A DNA stretch of 60,000 nt. Source: Symsagittifera roscoffensis. Taxonomy: Eukaryota > Xenacoelomorpha > Acoela > Convolutidae. The stretch covers positions 68,490,727-68,550,726 of the forward strand of contig NC_087063.1 of the NCBI RefSeq assembly GCF_963678635.1. Reading direction: 5' to 3'. The notes beneath the pieces were generated by a model that was given only the letters and a program-made list of their open reading frames with translations, was not told where the DNA came from and ran no database searches. This document shows positions 33,076-44,007 of this stretch, piece by piece (positions within the stretch are counted from its first letter, which is position 1; each line of letters opens with the position of its first letter). The translations under genes and the position numbers were made by a program.

Positions 33076-35044
33076 AACTAGATGTAATTGTAGATCCATA
33101 AATGTTTGAAGGACGATTTGTCCGTTTAGGTCTTTTAGATTCGGAAAGTGATCCAGGTGCGCATCGAGTGTTCTCAAAAAAACATTCCTGAGAGCTATGA
33201 GGGATATTTTTTCCATCAGCAAAGCTATCTGATGATTCAAATAAACGAGAAAAATCAGCAGGACGGGGGGGAGTATTATATTGTGTTGTTATACTGGGGT
33301 GGGGGCGGCGAAAATCATTCGAATGGCTAGTGTTAGGACTTATACTGCGGCTAGGTAGGCGGCGGTGGCCATTACTACTAGATTAACTAATAGAAGGATA
33401 GGGGTTTTATCAATAGGATAGGGAGTCAAACTTCGAATAGGTTGAAGATTTTGGTCAATTGCTGTCGCATCGAACAAGGTTCTTATATGCATGGTTTCTC
33501 TGCCTGAATCCAATGATTGTTCATGTATGATGGTTTTATTTTGATCCTCATTTGTAGGGTTCTGATAGTTCATTTGCTGATAACCAATGTTAACTACTGG
33601 CCAAAACTGGTATTGTAGATTTTGAGCCTGTTTAGGGTTGAAAGAGTTGATTTGTTGGTTTGTTATATGATCATAAAAATCACTTGAAAATAACTCACTA
33701 GAGTACTCTTGCAATAGTTTGGGCATTTGTTGTTCTTTGGGGAAGTATTCAACAATATGATTGCGGTGGACAATCTTTTTTTCGTTTTTGAAGTCATTTT
33801 TCAATTACGGTATAAAGTCCAGATTGTAAATTCAGAAGCTTTTGAGATTTTAATAGTGGTTTGGATTTATTTTCTAGTAACACTTTTGTGCCTTCTTTTA
33901 TAGGCCGTTCTAATTTAAATTGATTTCGGAACATGTGGGCCTTATTAGTGATGCGGCGGCAATGAGTATAGGTGTTACTATAAATCAATTGAAAATCATT
34001 TTCCCTTTTCAAAATTTTGGCTGAAATTTGATTTTTTAGAAATCTATCTATGGTCTCATTGTTTGACTTATGCTCGGTATGAGCATGATTTTCGAGACCA
34101 GCGCAAAAATCAGACGTAAATCTTTTGTTCTGGTCACGGTAGAGGCCTAATTTAAGGCTAAGGAGAACCTGAGGTTTTATGCCAAAGACAACCTCATATG
34201 GAGTGTAGCCTGTACTTGAATTAATAGCGGTGTTATGAACCAACGCAAATTTATTTGTTAATTCAGACCAGTTTGAGCCTGAGGTACTCAAGAAATGTCG
34301 AAAGTACTAGGTTAAAAGTTTATTCTGGACATCGATTTTTCCGTTAGTCCGAGGCGAGTATGTATTTCTTGGTCTCAAGGTTATTCCCAATTCAGAGGAC
34401 CAATGAGCAAAAATGTTACTCATGAATGCACTTCCATTATCATGAATAATTTGTTGTGGAATACCAAAGGTTGTGATGTATTTCTCTAAGAGCTTAATGG
34501 TTTCTTTAGAGTCTGCATGGGTGCATGGATATACTTGCAGATATCTAGAGAAGGCATCTATCACAACTAAGCAAAAGTTTTTGCCGTGACTTGATGGTCT
34601 GAGTGGACCGTAATGATCAATGTGGATCGTTTTCATGGGAATTGTTTCTAGTTATTGCCATTGTTGTAAGGGAGCTTCATTCAGGTTTTTTTGCTTAGGC
34701 TCATTCTTCTGGCATTCTAAACAATCATGAAGGAGCATGTTGAACCATTTATAGAGTCCTAGCCAATAGAAATATCTTTTGATTATTTCCAAACTTTTTG
34801 TTTCAACGTGATGACCGCTATGAGGATGCTTATGAGCTAACTCAAAGCAGTTTAGCACTAGGGAGATGGGTAAGCAAATTTTTGGACTCTCAGTATAGTC
34901 ATCATTATATTCATTAATACATCGAAGGTCACGTTGGTCTTCAATGAATAATAGATCAAATTGCCTGATATAAGCTTTTAATCCTTTTTCTTTGCGATAA
35001 AGATTTTTTTTGTTTCTTTCTGGCTTTTCGTTTGCTTTATGCAA
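33076..35044 (-). pseudogene. integrase and Pol C-terminal tail of the 13.7 kb element
   Basis: Zinc finger: HKHPHSGHH then LLHDCLECQKNE (about 34835-34700). Core: first D in IDHYGPLRPS (about 34625), second D in IHDNGSAFMS (about 34440); the position of the usual glutamate reads TNGKIDVQN, so E appears changed to D. Stops at 34652 and 34307 and a frame change near 33800 break it. The region 33804-33340 gives the C-terminal part, and after a frame change near 33340 the tail runs to 33076 with KRPKRTNRPSNIYG, the basic Pol-end motif of this group. Would integrate the cDNA; inactive here. Confidence 0.85.
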
Positions 35045-35140
35045 TTTTTGATGTCTATCATTACAGTATCGTTACACTGCTCTTGCATAATTGTTTCAAC
35101 ATCTAAATTGCTTCTTTAGCAAAGTCGGTCATTTTAACTA

Positions 35141-37122
35141 TCAGTTCAAGAGAATCAGATTTTTTCTCTTCAGATTGGAGACTTTAATTAATTTCAAAGA
35201 TTTTGTTTTGGTTGAAAATTCAGTTTTTGCTTTAATCAGATCGTTGAGAAGTTTGTTCTCAACATTGCCTTCATATAAGTCAGGCCATTCTGAATTTTCC
35301 AAAGGATTATCAAGTGCAGATACTTCATCTGGAATTTCTTCATAAATGTTTTCATCATTTATATCTGGTATAGATGGTCGTTTGATTTGGTTGATTTGTT
35401 TACCAAGTCGAAAGAAATATGTTATATTTTGAATCGCACTACAAGAATCCTCAAAATATTCTGGAGCACCTTCAATGCTGAAGTCTCTTCTGTCACTTAT
35501 ATTGATTAATTTCTTTTTTCCGCCTTGCACTTGAGCAATGACTGAACAGCAATCGTTTTGAAATATGTTGTTATCATTTTTGTGGAGCACTGAATAACAA
35601 ACTTGTTCTCCATTGTCTAGTATGAACTTTGTATCATTCGGAATGGTTTTGTGTTCGAGTTGATATTTTTTAATATCAGCGATGGGCACATTTCGGCTCA
35701 ATAGGTCAGGAAAGGCTAGGATCGAACCTGGGATATAGATTATTTTCAAATTGTTGAATTTTGTCAATACGACTTGATATTTGAAGAATCTATGAGAAAG
35801 TTGTCCTTTTCTGGACCATAAGAAGAAAAAAGGTCTGTGATCACAATATAGGTATAGAGGAAAGGGTGAACCTATGATGTAGAATTCATAGGTTTGCAAA
35901 GCAAATATTATTCCACATGGTTCACGATGTTGAGTAGACATTTTCTGCTCGGCTTCATCAAAGACTCTAGAGTTGGCAGAAACAATTCTTTTCCCGTCAG
36001 GAAAGTCTTGGATGAGTATACACCCGGTTGCTACATTTGAGGAGCCGGCGTGAATTTGGAATGGTTAGTTTATATTAGGTATAGCATTTGAAATATCATG
36101 ACAGAACTTGTCTTTCAGTTTTTGAAAAACCTCTTGGTGGCATGGTAGCCATTGAAACTTATCGTTACTGTTTGCCAGTTCGTATAGACATTTTGCATCT
36201 ACATGAAAATTCATGATATATCTGCTGTAGAATCCCATGACACACTAATACACCTGGAACTTCTGCTTTTGATTCAAGGATTTCAATTTTTTTATATCAA
36301 CGATTCGTGAAGCGATTCGAAAAAGACCATCTTTAGAGACAACATGGCCTAGAAATTTAACTTTTTTAAGAAGAAAAAAGTTTTATCAAGGGCAGTTTTT
36401 AAATTACCTTTCCGTAACAGAGAATGGTATTCTCGAATTGCGTCAAACATTTCATTTTTATTTTGACTCTGTAACAGAGTGCCGTCTATGTAAGTAATTG
36501 CTTGTTTTTTTTCTTTAATGAGGGGTCCAAAAGCATATCTCATTAGTTTACCGAAGAAAGTTGGAAGTGGCTTCAATCCATAGAAACCAACTTGAAGCTT
36601 GTTAATTTCTGGGCCTCATCTGTTAGAGGTACTTGATGGTAAGAACAAGAGAGATCACTACTTGTGAAATATGGTCCATTTACTCTGGTCATGAGAACTT
36701 GTAGTGGTTCTAAGGGCCAACTACCATTGCTAGTACCTGTGATTGAATTTAGATACCTACCATCCAAGACCAAATTAACATAGTCTTTTTTTTGGAAGAA
36801 TGATGACTGGGTTTACGAACCATGAGTTCATATCATCTTTTTCATTTACTTCTCTGACTGCGCCTGCTTGGATTAATTCATCCATCAATTTGTCCAATTT
36901 ATCTCTTAGACGGACTGGCATTTTACTAGGTCGTTGCTTTTTGAACGTTGCGTCCTTCTTGATTGCTATATGAAATTTATGTTTAGTTTTTCCAATATGA
37001 GAATAAATATCTTGATCCTCTATCAGCATTTGAATTAGATCTGCAAACTCATCATCCGATATATCACTTTGTGTGAAATCGAAGTCAGATAAGAATTTAA
37101 TAGTAGTTTCAATTTTTTCCAA
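35141..37122 (-). pseudogene. reverse transcriptase and RNase H of the 13.7 kb element
   Basis: RT palm start MPVRLRDKLDKLMDELIQAG (about 36920), then DGRYLNSI, first catalytic D in FTSSDLSCSYHQVPL (about 36650), GLKPLPTFFGKLM (about 36570) and the active-site box, which reads TYIDGTLLQS (about 36490): the second Asp of YxDD is Gly. RNase H motifs REPCGIIFA and YCDHRPFFF (35920-35830), then the connection AFPDLLSRNV (about 35690). Stops or shifts near 36773, 36350, 36240 and 36066. A further 170 residues follow before integrase. No longer functional. Confidence 0.88.
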
Positions 37123-37805
37123 AGTACTCTTATTGTCTTTATCAATTGAGGAGTATTGGGTATCGTTTCGTTGACTAGAAAGGCAATTAGACGATCCTTA
37201 TGTTCTTTGTTTCGGGATTGTTTAAATTGATCTCTCAGTGAAAAGTCGGTTGCTATTTCGTTTTCATTTTTGCATACTTTGACTATATCTGAACCAATTT
37301 GTTCAAATATCTCTGATACATTTTCTGTATCAAATACTTCAAGAGCAGGCATTTCCTTGATTTCTTGTCCTGAAGCATAGACAAACATAGTAATTCCAGA
37401 ATGTTGGAATACATCGACAATGATTTTGGAAACTTCTTCCCAATTCATTTTATCTAAGTCACAAGCGATTTTGGGCACTGCGATAGATCGAATGTTATTT
37501 GCTATAGCTTGATCTTTCATTTCGGACAAGGTATTGAATATATTGTCGTAAGTGGGTTTCTGAAAGTACCTCTGTTTGGTAATGAGGTTAAATATGATTT
37601 GTCCAGATTTTGGATCAGTGAAGATGAGAATATCAATGATGTTAGCATGTATTGAGATACAAAAGTGTCGTAACTCAGGATTTCTTTTGCAAGTTGATTC
37701 AGCAAACCCTTTTTTCATTGCTCCATCTGCAGAGATTGTATGGGCAATGGGCATATTCGATTCGAATATGGACCTTTTTTGGAAATCTACATATTATAGA
37801 CAGGG
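37123..37805 (-). CDS. TARG1/OARD1-like macro domain within Pol
   Basis: The frame is open from about 37800 (ATG at 37754-37752). In order it shows RSIFESNM, MPIAHTISADGAMKKGF (ADP-ribose-binding loop region), NLITKQRYFQKPTYDN and AVPKIACDLDKMNWEEVSKI, then a C-terminal strand ITMFVYAS. These match, segment by segment and in spacing, the macro domain of TARG1/OARD1, which removes ADP-ribose from acidic side chains. The Lys in LITK and the Asp in CDLD sit where I recall the TARG1 catalytic pair. About 115 residues of macro fold are followed by a linker leading into RT after a frame change near 37120. The fold itself has no stop. It lies between the protease-linker and RT, a place where some retroviruses carry a dUTPase. 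Confidence 0.85.
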
Positions 37806-37852
37806 ACCGGATAATTGGGTGTTGCTTTCCTGTGTAGTAATGACAACAGTGT

Positions 37853-38700
37853 TCAGCATGAAACAGCTATCGAATTCCAAACTTTCGTTTTTAAAGTTCT
37901 CGTTGTAAACTCATCACAATCGTGGATAGCAAATATTTTATCCTCGTATCCTTGAATGTCTGTTACTACATAACCTAGTACACACTTGTTTAGTGTGACA
38001 GGATGATCTTTTTGATTCTCAATTAGAACAGGTAGGCTCTGCTCAATTTGAGTACAAACTTGAACCAATTATGAAAACCAATTCGGTTTTGGTTGTATTT
38101 TTTTGAGGCAGGATTATAGTCGCCCTTTCGAAGTATGAAATTGGTTTAGCCGAGTGTTTGTATAAGTATGTAGAGCGTGCTGGAATGAACAGGGGTTCTT
38201 TCAAGTTAATTGAGACAATTTTTGAAACATTAGAATATTCTTTATCGTTGTTCATCAACCCGTAGGATACTACACCTTCTTTTGATTTTAGCTCAACTGC
38301 AGGGATATCAAAGTAGAGAGCTTTTAAAAAGAGATGACAAAAGTCTACTCCCAAAAGATTAGCAGTCTTTTCTGCAGTTATCCACACTTTGTGGTTGGAT
38401 GGGTACTTTTTATTATTGTCGAAACAAGATTGAATAGATATATGGCCAAACATACGTATATCAGGTCCATTTAAGTCTTTGCTTTAATTTTGGATCGGTA
38501 TACTGTCATTTTTTGACCTAATTTTTCAAATTCCTGATACGTTGGGTAGATTATAAAACTACAAGTTGATCCAGGGTCAACCATGAACTTAATTTCAAGT
38601 CCACTATTATTATTTTTGTCTCCGGTGGCAAAATGATATAAGCTAAGATATATCCTGGATTTAGGATTACTATCATCGCTTGGTTTCGGAGACTTTAATT
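37853..38700 (-). pseudogene. aspartic protease and Pol linker of the 13.7 kb element
   Basis: The protease active site is FMVDPGSTCSFI (about 38595-38560), using DPGS in place of DTG/DSG, with the later motif TANLLGVDF (about 38365). A linker with ARSTYLYKHSAKP (about 38175) and NKCVLGYV (about 37985) follows, as between protease and RT in other Ty3/Gypsy elements. A stop near 38485 and a frame change near 38050 break it. Confidence 0.8.
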
Positions 38701-40224
38701 GTTTAAAGGAAAGAAATCAGAGATCTCATCACAGTAATTGACTTCTTCCTCAACCCAGTGGGTAGTTTCAGACTGCATTTGATTCGGCCTATAATTTGGT
38801 GATTGAGATCGCGTCGACTGTTTTTGTTAATACAGCTTCCAGTGTTATATTGTCGACCCCTTGGATTACCATTGAATTGCCTATTTTCATGGTTGTAGAA
38901 CTGTTTAGCATCTTGTTCGTTTTCAATGAATTTGTTTTCTCTAGGATACCTATCATCATAGGTTTGGGGCCTCTTGGCATTGAAAGACGATTGTGCATTA
39001 GCCTTTTGGGAATTGTTTCCATTGTAGTTATAATTATGGCGAATGCATAATTTGGTTTAGCAGTGTGTTTGTATAAGTATGACTTCTTCCTCAACCCAGT
39101 GGGTAGTTTCAGGCTGTATTTGGAGCATTTTGAGCAGCTTCATCAGCGTGGACTGTTACATTTTGGCTAGGATTTGAATTCTATTTTGGCTAAGATTTAA
39201 ATTGTTAGTAGTTCTGTTTTGGTTATCCCAAATCCGTTTGCTTGGGTTAGGGTTATTCTGGTTAGGGAAATTATTCGGTCTTCGATTTCGTTTATAATCG
39301 GTTTTAAATGAAACTCTTCGTTCATTTTTGTTGTGAGCCTTTTTCGCAACTTATTTACTTCGTCCTGAACTTGTTTTTTTGAACATCTAGATATAGAAGG
39401 TCCATTCATTCATTCTGCAATATTCGCATTACCGTTAACTATTAGGTTTTCCCTTGGTGTCAGGGTGACGTCGTTGGAACGAATTTTGATCATTAATTGC
39501 ACTAACTTCTTGATTCTTGATCAACTTGGTTAGTTCATTGATTTGAATTTCTAATAAAGTCATTTTATTTGTTGTTGACTTATTAGCAGGATCATTAGCA
39601 ACAATGAATGTTAGATCCTTAGTGATTACATGATTAGTGAATTGATCCCAATTCGAATTTGGATGCTCTATCATGTATTGATGAGCTTTTTGTTTAAGGG
39701 CTAGAGGTCTTAGTCCCTTAATTGAGAAATCAATATACTTTTGACTCCTTTGTCTGGTCTGTATATTTCTTTCAATATTTTGAGCAGCTTCATCAGCGTG
39801 GACTGTTACATTAATACTTTCGGGCCATCCTTTATCTACAGAAGATTTAATTCTGTGGAAGTAATTTTTTATTAATTCGCCATCTTTGCGAGCTGCATTT
39901 TCAGCATCAATTCCATGTTTGAATTGATCTCGTCCGTCAGTGAATCTGTTTAGGAAGAGATCTTTGAGTTGTATACATGTGGTAGCATTGGTTACATTAT
40001 CATTGAACCAATCAAGAGATGTATCAGTTTAACAATGATCCAAAAAGGGATCGTTGTCTGCTTTCATAGCTGCGTCGTGCGTCGCCATCAGCAGGTCCTG
40101 GACCTAATGAGAAAAGAATTTTGTTTTCAACTGAATTCCAAAAAGCTGTAGCATTTTGGTTCGGGTCGTTTCCCGTAAATGTCATTAAAGACAAGTTGGG
40201 ATGGGATATTGGGGTATCAGCCAT
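38701..40224 (-). pseudogene. gag of the 13.7 kb element, rearranged
   Basis: Starts with ATG 40224, MADTPISHPNLSLMTFTGND, a capsid-like N-terminus. A frame change near 40040 leads to a long helical capsid region (DLFLNRFTDG, GELIKNYFHRIK, KGLRPLALKQKAHQYM) to 39435. Beyond 39410 the frames are short: a charged helical stretch (39409-39197) and an Asn/Arg-rich stretch (39050-38800) that looks like a nucleocapsid without zinc knuckles. Two short segments are duplicated in this part (see findings), so the order is disturbed. Confidence 0.72.
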
Positions 40225-40390
40225 ATTATATTTAGCTTAAAACTCAAAAGAAGATAGATAGAAAAGTTTATAAATTTGCTTGGAAAACTTAAATTTCCAA
40301 TTTGGACAATTCTCCAGTTTGAGAATTGGATTCTTTGCTTTTAATCTGTTTTGAGACTTTAGCAATTTCAGCGAATTTTTAAAAGGTGAG

Positions 40391-40407
40391 CCTCACTGGT
40401 CGCACCA
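40391..40407 (-). other. Primer-binding site of the 13.7 kb element
   Basis: On the minus strand TGGTGCGACCAGTGAGG starts 3 nt after the 5' LTR end, the usual position. It would pair with a tRNA ending CCTCACTGGTCGCACCA; I cannot name the tRNA. Confidence 0.65.
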
Positions 40408-40410
40408 ATT

Positions 40411-41087
40411 TATTACGCTTGCAATACTATGTACTTCGGACAAAACGCTTGCTAGGAATATAGGGTCCTTTCTACTTTCTATCTTAGAAAGTAAATCTAA
40501 AAATCGCTTAGAAATATTTTATTAGAAAAGAAGTTAGTATGAATTTACTGCAATTTGCCTTTTGACTCAATATTTATTTTAAGGGTGAGATTAGTGATAT
40601 TTTTAATGAGCATGGATAGTACTTTATAGAGAATGGTTGGGGTGGTTGAAGAGAGTGGTGTTGTTATTTTGTGAGATTTTGTTGGAGTATTAGAGAGGGA
40701 GGTTGTGGTGTTAGAAGAGAATTTGTTGGAATGAATTCCCGTAGTTTTTAGCTTCTATAGTCAGATGGGAAATCTCCCACTTTTTGTATCAAATGAAAGT
40801 TACTTTTTAACTTCGTATTCTCTCGTGAATGCTATTCGTGCATTCGTATTTCGCGAGAAGAATCTTTCGTATGCTCGTATTTTACGAGAGGAATCGTTAT
40901 TTTTCGCATTGAACGAGAATAGTCGTTTCATTTGTCAATGCTTAAAACATTATGCGAATTATTCCAATAGCATTTCCTTTCTTTTTGCAAGGGATAAAAA
41001 CATATTTATTTTGTGGTGGCGGCGGCGTCACACTTTGTGAGCACAGTAAAACAATTCATGTTTCTGTTTCAATTGGAAATCAGAACA
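40411..41087 (-). repeat. 5' LTR of the 13.7 kb element
   Basis: 677 bp, TG...TA ends, matches 27395-28078. The U3 array of YTCGTR motifs lies at 40815-40940. Confidence 0.92.
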
Positions 41088-41412
41088 ATTGCCGAAAATT
41101 TACTGAATAAAACGAATCGCCCCAAGCATAAATGTTCCGTTTTCTTCGGAAGTCAGAACAACAAGACTGCTAGTATTATGGCAAAGCCTTGAATGTTTTG
41201 ACTGATTTTTAAAGTCTAGGGAGCATGATGAATTCTTCAATCAAATTGGAAAAAAATGAAAAAATGAAGAGTTTCTTAAAGCCATTCGCCCCGTGCGCTA
41301 TACAAAAGTACGAAGTGATAGTTTTCACTCCTAGTGACGTAGAAGTTATGACAAATGGCCTGCTTCAACCAGTTTAGAACGATTTCTTAGATCGATCAAA
41401 TCTCCGCTTACA

Positions 41413-41453
<41 letters not shown>

Positions 41454-43732
41454 ACACAAATATATTGCGTGTTAATTGTCCCGAATTGGCCATATTGGCA
41501 ACCATCAAACCATCATCTCGTAACTTTACAAAAAAAATTGTTTTTCAAATATGAGCTCAGGAAAACAATATCTTTTGGCTGACAAAAACAAAATTCGTCA
41601 GAAAATCCTCGTTAAAAAATCGAAACTTGTCTGAAGAAAAAAGTTCCAATCCGAGCACAAACATTACGTCATTTTCTTCGAAGTTTGGAACAAAAAGCAC
41701 ACCATTTAATACAGAAACTGAACCTATCAAGTAAATAATTGTGACTGAATTTTTTTTCAACTAACGGAAATTTGACTTGAACTGCTTTACAATCCAGGAA
41801 GAAGTACAGAAATTTAAGCTGACTGCTTGTATCAGGGCGTAGCTCTGAATGTTCCGGATGCCTTGGTTTATAATGTCTATAAAGCAGTGTTCGCTATATA
41901 GAAATTGATGATTTTTTAATGAAAAATTTTTTGTTTTAAATTTTAAGTTTTTTTGAAAATCATCCCCCCACACGCCATATAAATTATAAAATTATGGATT
42001 TTTTCAGGGAAGCAGAGCAATTATTGCAAATAGCCTGCTTCAGCCAGTTTGGAACGGTTTTTAAGACGGATTAAATCTTCGCTTGCGCGTTCATAGCGCA
42101 AAATATATCGCGCATTAAGTGTCCCAAATTAGCCAAAATGGTAATCTTCAAACACCCATAACTTTACGAACAATAAGCACAGGTGAAATATGTTTTTAAA
42201 TTTGAGCTCAGGACAACAATATTTTTCAGATCATATCTTGCACCAAAAATGGCCAGTTAAAAAGTCGAAATTTGTCTGGAGAAAAAAATCACCCTGAGCA
42301 CAAATATTCTGTCACTTTCCTCGAAAGTCGGAAAAATTATACCAATCTGCCTGGCCGCAATTTTGATGTTTTGTCATTGTTAAAGCTTGACAGAGGAAAA
42401 ATGATCATGAGAAAATCGTCACTTAAGCTGTCTCCAATTTAATTTAGATGGCGGAACTTTAAAATTCAGCCCTAGATATTTAAATCAATTTGATTCAATT
42501 CAAAATAGTTTAGCCGGTGCAGCACTTTTATGTTTTATGCCTGGCCAATTCTACAAAACCAAAAACTTACTGTGAATTTTTGCCAGATCGAAAAAATAAG
42601 CCTCAAATATCCCTCTACTTAATTTTTTTTTTCGATTTTATGCAATGGCTTTAAATGAGCCTTGTTTTTTGGTTGCTTTTCTGAGTTCTGGCAATAAACT
42701 TTCAGGAGATATTCAGGTTTAGGCATTAGATTGTTACACGGGTGGGATCACGAGCTAACTTTGGCACTGAAAACAGTTCATACCCTGATTTTTGAAAACA
42801 TTTTGAGAAAATAAGCCGTTTGTATAACATAATCGTGAGCATAACTGAACCAAGTTTGATACATGCTCTCAAATGGATGATCCGAAAAAGTAGAAAAACT
42901 TGACAACCTCTGTCTCTATTTTGGCAGAAAATGTTTTAAGAGCCTTGTCCCAAACCGACAGTTTTGGTTTCCCCGCCTTTTGGATCAGCCAAAGCCTGCA
43001 ACGAGCAAGCAGCATGGTCCGAATTACGAACAATGTCGAAGGATGGCATTAGGACATTCAATCTTTTTCAAAGATTCATATCCGAGTATCAGCAAAAAGT
43101 CATTAGAAATTTACGAAAATTACTGGGGTGCAAAACTTAAAAATTTAATGCATCGGCCGAAAATACATGCTCAAAGAATATTATCGCAACCTCAACAACA
43201 AAGTCAATTAATTTTTGTTAGTTTGTAACGAAGCTGGCCGGTAAAATTGCCTTTTTTTATGCCGACGCAAGACAAACGTGGAAGAAATTGACAAATAGAC
43301 GCGACCGAATCTTTGGCATTTCTACGCCAGCGCGACCGAAAAAAAAACAGCCCGACCAGTGCAACTCAAAAAATCACCGTGAGTGGCACAACCAAGAGAA
43401 TGGCGCGACCGGAAGCGTTTGATGACCTTGTCGATCTGACATTGAGATTGTTAATCTTGGTTAATTATATTTTCAAGGAGTGTTTCCTAGCCTTTTTTGA
43501 CCTTTAACCTAAATTCAACAGTAACGGTGCAGTTAACTTCAGTAGGCGGTTCGGTATAAAATTGCGCAAGCTAAAGTCACCTTAAATTCTCAAAATGAAA
43601 TTCGAGCTAGTTAAATAACTAAATATAAATAAATAATAACTCGCATCTGGTTAAATTTACTTTTTCTACTATTTGCATGTACAAGCATTGAGTTTCTAAC
43701 GCGTTTTACGACTATCATCAATATTATTCTAG
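41088..43732 (+). repeat. Intron right of the element: three diverged repeat units and a microsatellite
   Basis: Three related units start near 41100, 41640 and 42290 with landmarks gagcacaaat, tcggaa, gcctgcttcaaccagttt and ttaattgtcccgaa. They belong to the dispersed family also seen at 16-17.8 kb and 44.7 kb. An (AT)18 run fills 41415-41450. 42430-43732 shows no exon. Confidence 0.6.
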
Positions 43733-44007
43733 ACACAAACCCCATCAGCTGGCTATCATCTGGAAGTATCAGAATCATTCATGTCATTCTACGTGGCCAG
43801 AGATCACTGTTCTCAGCTAGGTGGTTGGCTCTTCGACAACTTCACTATTGAAGCTTTGTCAGAAGTTTCGCATAATTTGAGTTCAAGGACAATTGGTGAA
43901 GCATGGGTGGGTGCTATAATTCAGCGCGAATATCCTCCTGTCTTTGTAAATACGGTAGCCAAAATTTTGAATCTCACTAATCTCTGGAACACGGGATACC
44001 CAATAAT
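43733..44007 (+). CDS. C-type lectin-like domain, first exon
   Basis: Acceptor atattattctag, donor ATAAT|GTAAGT. The 91 codons give GYHLEVSESFMSFYVARDHC, SQLGGWLFDN and IGEAWVGAII, the first half of a CTLD: the helix-1 region with conserved Cys, LGG, and the W-x-G core. It joins the PAN exon in phase 0 and the exon at 50084 in phase 2 (AT|G), which restores NTGYPIM then EPGQECITM. No EPN or QPD sugar-binding triplet is seen in this exon, so Ca-dependent sugar binding is doubtful. Product should be extracellular. Confidence 0.82.

Larger units (their letters stand above)
27395..41087 (-). mobile_element. 13.7 kb env-bearing Ty3/Gypsy element with a macro domain, decayed
   Basis: Retrovirus-like LTR element on the minus strand, flanked by the 4 bp duplication ATTG (27391-27394 and 41088-41091). 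In its own direction: 5' LTR, primer-binding site, gag, DPGS protease, linker, TARG1-like macro domain, RT, RNase H, integrase, Pol tail, a stretch with a gene on the opposite strand, env-like gene, accessory frame, polypurine tract, 3' LTR. It is large for the group because of the additions. Many stops and frameshifts and altered catalytic residues (YIDG in RT) show that it is inactive. It lies in an intron of the PAN/lectin gene in antisense orientation. Confidence 0.92.
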
